Assembly: GCA_030532825.1 (NCBI GenBank)
Contig: JAUNKK010000025.1
Location: 1 to 33,758 of the forward strand
DNA: 33,758 nucleotides
Reading direction: 5' to 3'
From: Propionibacteriaceae bacterium
GTDB taxonomy: Bacteria; Actinomycetota; Actinomycetes; Propionibacteriales; Propionibacteriaceae
Of this stretch, positions 30,888 to 33,758 are shown piece after piece (the first letter of the stretch is position 1; each line of letters begins with the position of its first letter). The translations under genes and the position numbers were made by a program. The notes beneath the pieces were generated by a model. That model had not been told where the DNA came from, ran no database searches, and saw only the letters and a program-made list of their open reading frames with translations.

Positions 30888-31792
30888 CGTCCCAGGAGGC
30901 GCACCAGTTCGTCGACGGTGGCCTGCTGGTGGGTGCGGCCGTCGGGCAGGCGGGAACTGCGGGAGAAGTACGAGTCACGCCCGCCGTGGCTGATGGGCCC
31001 AAGCTTCACTGTCTGGATGCGGCCGTCGCGGACAGCGCGCCCATAACGGGACAGCGGCGCCGTGAACCAGCGACCCGGGAAACACACGGTTCCCAGGTGC
31101 TGGGTTCGATCCCTACTGCCGCTGAGGTGCACGAGGGACGCGACATGGTCGAGGCCAGGGTCGTCGCCGTAGACCCCACCGATCGAGACAACATCCACCG
31201 TGACTCCCTGGGCCGCCAGGTAGCGGGCCGCGCCGACGGCGATCTGCGCACCACCCGAATAGCCGATCAGCGTGACGGGAACTGGGCGTTTAGGGTCGAA
31301 TCCGGCGTTCAGCAGCGAACGCCACATGACCGTCGCGATGCCGAAGTTGTAGGTGGAGCCGTAGCGGGGATCAGCGGAAACCAGTACCTGCATCACGTTG
31401 CGCAGGTTGATGAGGAACGGAGCCGGAGCCCAACGGACGCGACGCCGCAACCAGTCCAGGTATTTCCACAGCACCGCCGTCGCGCGCTGTGGCAGGCCCC
31501 GGTTCTCCATGGCGTAGGGGAAGACGTCTTCGGTGATCACCACGTCCGGGAGGCGGTCGCGGACTAGGTTGAGGGTGCCGGTTTCGCGCCTGGAGTTCTC
31601 GTTGCCCTCCAGCACCTCAATACCCGACAGGTAGACCGCAAAGCGCCGTATGCCAGCTACGGGGTGTGACTTCGGGGCGGGCAGCGTGGGGGCGGAGTAG
31701 CGTCGCGACCACCAGGACAGGGATTCCAGGGGGGCCAGCAGCGCCATGACGAGGACGACGAGGCAGGTGACCTGCAGCAGGATCGCGATCAC
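30884..31792 (-). CDS. Membrane-anchored alpha/beta-hydrolase-like protein
   Basis: The 302-residue product begins with a hydrophobic helix (VIAILLQVTCLVVLVMALLA), so it is probably anchored with its main domain outside the membrane or at its surface. The fold is suggested by VPVTLIGYSGGAQIAVGAAR near 190, a G-x-S-x-G elbow with Ser in GYSGG, and by SIGGVYGDDPGLDHVASLVH near 225. A candidate His is in LGPISHGGRDSYF near 270. No close family is recognised. The GTG at 31790-31792 overlaps the stop of the upstream membrane-protein gene (GTGA), so the pair is co-translated; the longer frame further upstream is a shadow of that gene. Enzymatic role unknown. Confidence 0.72.
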   Translation of the reverse strand: MIAILLQVTCLVVLVMALLAPLESLSWWSRRYSAPTLPAPKSHPVAGIRRFAVYLSGIEVLEGNENSRRETGTLNLVRDRLPDVVITEDVFPYAMENRGLPQRATAVLWKYLDWLRRRVRWAPAPFLINLRNVMQVLVSADPRYGSTYNFGIATVMWRSLLNAGFDPKRPVPVTLIGYSGGAQIAVGAARYLAAQGVTVDVVSIGGVYGDDPGLDHVASLVHLSGSRDRTQHLGTVCFPGRWFTAPLSRYGRAVRDGRIQTVKLGPISHGGRDSYFSRSSRLPDGRTHQQATVDELVRLLGR

Positions 31793-32427
31793 CGCGCCGC
31801 CCCCTCGACCGGCACGAATGGCACGCCAGCCAACACGTCGGGGCTTTCCAGGCGGGCGGGACGCCCGGTGACGAAACTCCAGACCCGGGCGCTGATGGCG
31901 CCGACGGGGCGGCCCAGGAGCCGAGAGGCAAGCTGCATCAGCAGCCAGGCGGAGGCGGTGGCCACCAGCGCCTGCCACCATGTCGTGTCCTGCAGCGCCA
32001 TGACCAGCAGCCACAGGCACAGCACCGACCATATTTGGAGGATGCGGCCGACGAGGACGCCGAGATAGGGGAGGAACACCAGAAAACCGAAGGCCAGGGG
32101 CGCGGTGGAGGCTAGCGTGACCGTGACAATGTCGCGGAGCGACGAGGCGCGCTGGGTGATGGGGCCGGTGACGGCCCACAGGATCATCGCCTGGAAGGCG
32201 TAGAGCAACAAGAGAAACACCGCCCCGACGGCTAACGCCGCCAGAAAGCGCACCCCTTTGACGTGGTTGATGAACAGGATCGCGCTGTGCCCGAGCAGCG
32301 TCGAGAAGCCGGCGATCAGCGCGATCAGCCCCGCGGTCTGAAGGCTCGGCAGCCCCAGCTCGGCCTGGTCCACTATCTGCAGGGACGCCACATCCCAGAT
32401 AGTCGCCAGCCAGTCGAACAGGTTCAC
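31789..32427 (-). CDS. Polytopic membrane protein, partner of the downstream hydrolase
   Basis: The 212-residue protein (from GTG 32427) starts NLFDWLATIWDVASLQIVDQ and has about five hydrophobic segments (LQTAGLIALIAGFSTLLGHS; FLAALAVGAVFLLLLYAFQA; VTLASTAPLAFGFLVFLPYL; GRILQIWSVLCLWLLVMALQ; a shorter one after it). The layout resembles Yip1-type membrane proteins, but I would not assign it firmly. CACAAT lies 6 bases before GTG 32427, which favours that start; GTG 32451 is the alternative. It is coupled to the following hydrolase gene by a GTGA overlap, suggesting that they work together at the membrane. Confidence 0.7.
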   Translation of the reverse strand: MNLFDWLATIWDVASLQIVDQAELGLPSLQTAGLIALIAGFSTLLGHSAILFINHVKGVRFLAALAVGAVFLLLLYAFQAMILWAVTGPITQRASSLRDIVTVTLASTAPLAFGFLVFLPYLGVLVGRILQIWSVLCLWLLVMALQDTTWWQALVATASAWLLMQLASRLLGRPVGAISARVWSFVTGRPARLESPDVLAGVPFVPVEGAAR

Positions 32428-32439
32428 GCGGCAATTGTG
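32428..32439 (-). promoter_or_regulatory. Putative -10 element for the membrane protein/hydrolase pair
   Basis: On the minus strand CACAAT (32439-32434) ends 6 bases before GTG 32427 with no Shine-Dalgarno. The 94-base gap to xseB also holds a small stem, CCGAGC-N4-GCTCGG (32467-32482), without a T-tract. Confidence 0.35.
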
Positions 32440-32521
32440 GGTGATAACCACCCGAAGTAGTGAATGCCGAGCCCGCGCTCGGAGAACTGCCGTGGAATAC
32501 CTACGGGCGGAGAAGTCTCAT

Positions 32522-32722
32522 TCATTCTTCTTCGGCAGACTCGGCGGATTCGGCGATGGCGGCTTTTGCGGCGTCGAGGTGGGCCTGGCAGATGGCAGCC
32601 AGTTCCTCCCCGCGTTGCCACAGCGCCATCGACTCGGCCAGCGTCGCCCCGCCCGATTCCAGCTTTTGGACGGTCAGGGCCAGCTCGTCGCGGGCGGCCT
32701 CGTAGGGCATGGGCTCGGTCAT
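32522..32722 (-). CDS. xseB: Exodeoxyribonuclease VII small subunit
   Basis: The 66-residue protein is the helical small subunit of ExoVII. YEAARDELALTVQKLESGGA followed by TLAESMALWQRGEELAAICQ is the full XseB signature, followed by an acidic Glu/Ser tail. Several copies bind along the coiled coil of XseA to form the single-strand-specific exonuclease. AAGGAGC lies upstream inside xseA, and the ATG overlaps the xseA stop (ATGA), so both subunits are made together. Confidence 0.93.
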   Translation of the reverse strand: MTEPMPYEAARDELALTVQKLESGGATLAESMALWQRGEELAAICQAHLDAAKAAIAESAESAEEE

Positions 32723-33758
32723 CGGGGCTCCTTCGGGGTAGCGGCGGTAGTGGTGAGGGTCAGGTCGCCGTCGGCGAGATGCGCGTGCAGGGTACCGCCG
32801 ACGGGGGCCTGGGCAACGCTGGAGATGGAGCGGTCCCCGTCGGTCAGCAGCGCATAGCCGCGCTGGAGCGTGGCGGCGGGGGAGAGGGCACGGACGGTGG
32901 ACAGGTGGGCAGTGAGTTCGGCTTCGCGGGCCGCGAGTTGCTGCCGGATGGCCGCCCGCAGCTGGAGGCGCAGCAGGGCTAGGCGGTCCCGGTGTCCGTC
33001 GAGAGCGGCAGCGGGGCTCGCGAGGACGGGGCGACGTCGCAGCTCATCCAGGTCCCGCTGGGCTTGGTCGAGCCGAGCCGCGATGGCGGTGCGAAGCCTG
33101 AGACGTCCCTCCGCGACGAGCCCCTGCTCCGTCGTGAAGTCCGGGACGATGCGGGCGGCAGCGTCGGTGGGGGTCGAGGCGCGCAAATCGGCGACGAAGT
33201 CCAGCAGCGGGGTGTCGGACTCGTGGCCGATGGCGGAGACAACCGGGGTGAGGCAGGCCGCGACAGCCCGGATGAGTCCCTCGTCGGAGAACGGCAACAG
33301 GTCTTCTAGGGATCCGCCGCCGCGGGCGATGACGATGACATCCACCTCGGGGTGGGCGTCGAGGTCTGCGAGGGCCTGCATCACCTCGGCCGCGGCGCTT
33401 GGGCCCTGCACCAGTGAGTGCACTATCTCGAAGCGCGCAGGCCAGCGGCGGGCCGTGTTGCGCAGGACATCGCGTTCCGCGTCGGAGTCCCGCCCGGTGA
33501 TGAGCCCGATGCGGCGAGGCAGCAGCGGCAGCGGCAGTTTGCGTTCGGGGTCGAACAGCCCCTCGGCCTGTAGTTTGCGGCGGCGGGCGTCGAGCTCCGC
33601 CAGGAGCCGACCCGCGCCCGCAACCTGCAACTCCAGGCATTCGAAGCTGAGGCGGGCAGTGCGCTCCCACACGCGAGGTTTGAGGCGGGCTGTGACCTGC
33701 GATCCCTCCGGCAGGGGGCCGGCCGAGTCCAGCACGAAGGCGCTGGCGGTGACGGAAC
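32719..33758 (-). CDS. xseA: Exodeoxyribonuclease VII large subunit, 5' end outside window
   Basis: About 346 codons of the C-terminal part are present, and the frame stays open to the window edge, so the N-terminal OB-fold is missing. Visible parts are the catalytic domain (LPLLPRRIGLITGRDSDAER; VIVIARGGGSLEDLLPFSDE, with the catalytic GGGS region; SAIGHESDTPLLDFVADLRA) and the long coiled-coil arm that binds XseB (Leu, Arg and Ala-rich). A C-terminal segment with SPAATLQRGYALLTDGDRSI completes it. All the key motifs of a working enzyme are intact. ExoVII degrades single-stranded DNA from both ends in mismatch and damage repair. Confidence 0.94.
   Translation of the reverse strand, partial: SVTASAFVLDSAGPLPEGSQVTARLKPRVWERTARLSFECLELQVAGAGRLLAELDARRRKLQAEGLFDPERKLPLPLLPRRIGLITGRDSDAERDVLRNTARRWPARFEIVHSLVQGPSAAAEVMQALADLDAHPEVDVIVIARGGGSLEDLLPFSDEGLIRAVAACLTPVVSAIGHESDTPLLDFVADLRASTPTDAAARIVPDFTTEQGLVAEGRLRLRTAIAARLDQAQRDLDELRRRPVLASPAAALDGHRDRLALLRLQLRAAIRQQLAAREAELTAHLSTVRALSPAATLQRGYALLTDGDRSISSVAQAPVGGTLHAHLADGDLTLTTTAATPKEPR

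Noticed and set aside
31793-32434. Upstream half of the 516-codon frame ending at 30884
   Set aside because: It overlaps the membrane-protein gene in another frame and is Arg/Pro/His-rich; only the part from GTG 31792 looks like protein.

Overview
The window is a gene-dense, high-GC chromosomal segment of an actinobacterium. The evidence is two WhiB-family genes, a monoderm-type Tad pilus locus with a DUF4244 pilin, frequent GTG starts, a topoisomerase I with a Lys/Ala-rich tail, and gene orders that I recall from Mycobacterium (whiB4 - DUF4177 - RidA - nth - NUDIX - holin-like; ssd - tadABC - DUF4244 - tadE) and Streptomyces (topA - tmk - holB - hydrolase). The overall feel is Propionibacteriaceae-like, but that is inference and no marker in the window proves it. 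No rRNA, tRNA, CRISPR array, IS element or prophage was seen.

Layout. 1-5160: an EcsC-family gene cut by the window edge, aat (N-degron tagging), a small helical protein, pheA, serS and a Cof-type HAD phosphatase. 5138-9684: an unusual WhiB-HTH protein divergent from a WhiB4-like gene across a 483-base intergenic region rich in palindromes, then a tight DUF4177/ridA/nth/NUDIX operon that ends in a long hairpin against a convergent holin-like gene, and a degenerate methyltransferase. 9724-18375: the Tad pilus locus. ssd/tadZ, tadA, tadB and tadC are translationally coupled. The locus is then interrupted by an MrfA-like DUF1998 helicase and by a lower-GC, opposite-strand XRE-ImmA/PIN module, and it resumes with the pilin (DUF4244), TadE and a TadE-like protein. 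18408-25839: a class I methyltransferase, topA, a degraded CYTH-CHAD protein, tmk and holB. 25918-30039: a disordered/DoxX-like membrane protein, RicT (PSP1) and a secreted TAP-type peptidase. 30087-33758: a cis-prenyltransferase, a membrane protein/hydrolase pair, and xseB/xseA (xseA runs off the window).

Themes. Core DNA maintenance genes (nth, helicase, topA, tmk, holB, xseAB) are interleaved with a surface-appendage locus. Most operons are knit by ATGA/GTGA/TGATG overlaps. Many first genes have no Shine-Dalgarno but carry a YAnnnT-like hexamer 6-8 bases before the start codon, as expected for leaderless mRNAs, and I used this to choose starts. The least ordinary parts are the XRE-ImmA/PIN insertion with its palindrome and phased repeats, the WhiB-HTH protein with an altered turn motif, the palindromes between the two whiB genes, a consensus DnaA box in front of ssd, and the degraded CYTH-CHAD gene between topA and tmk.
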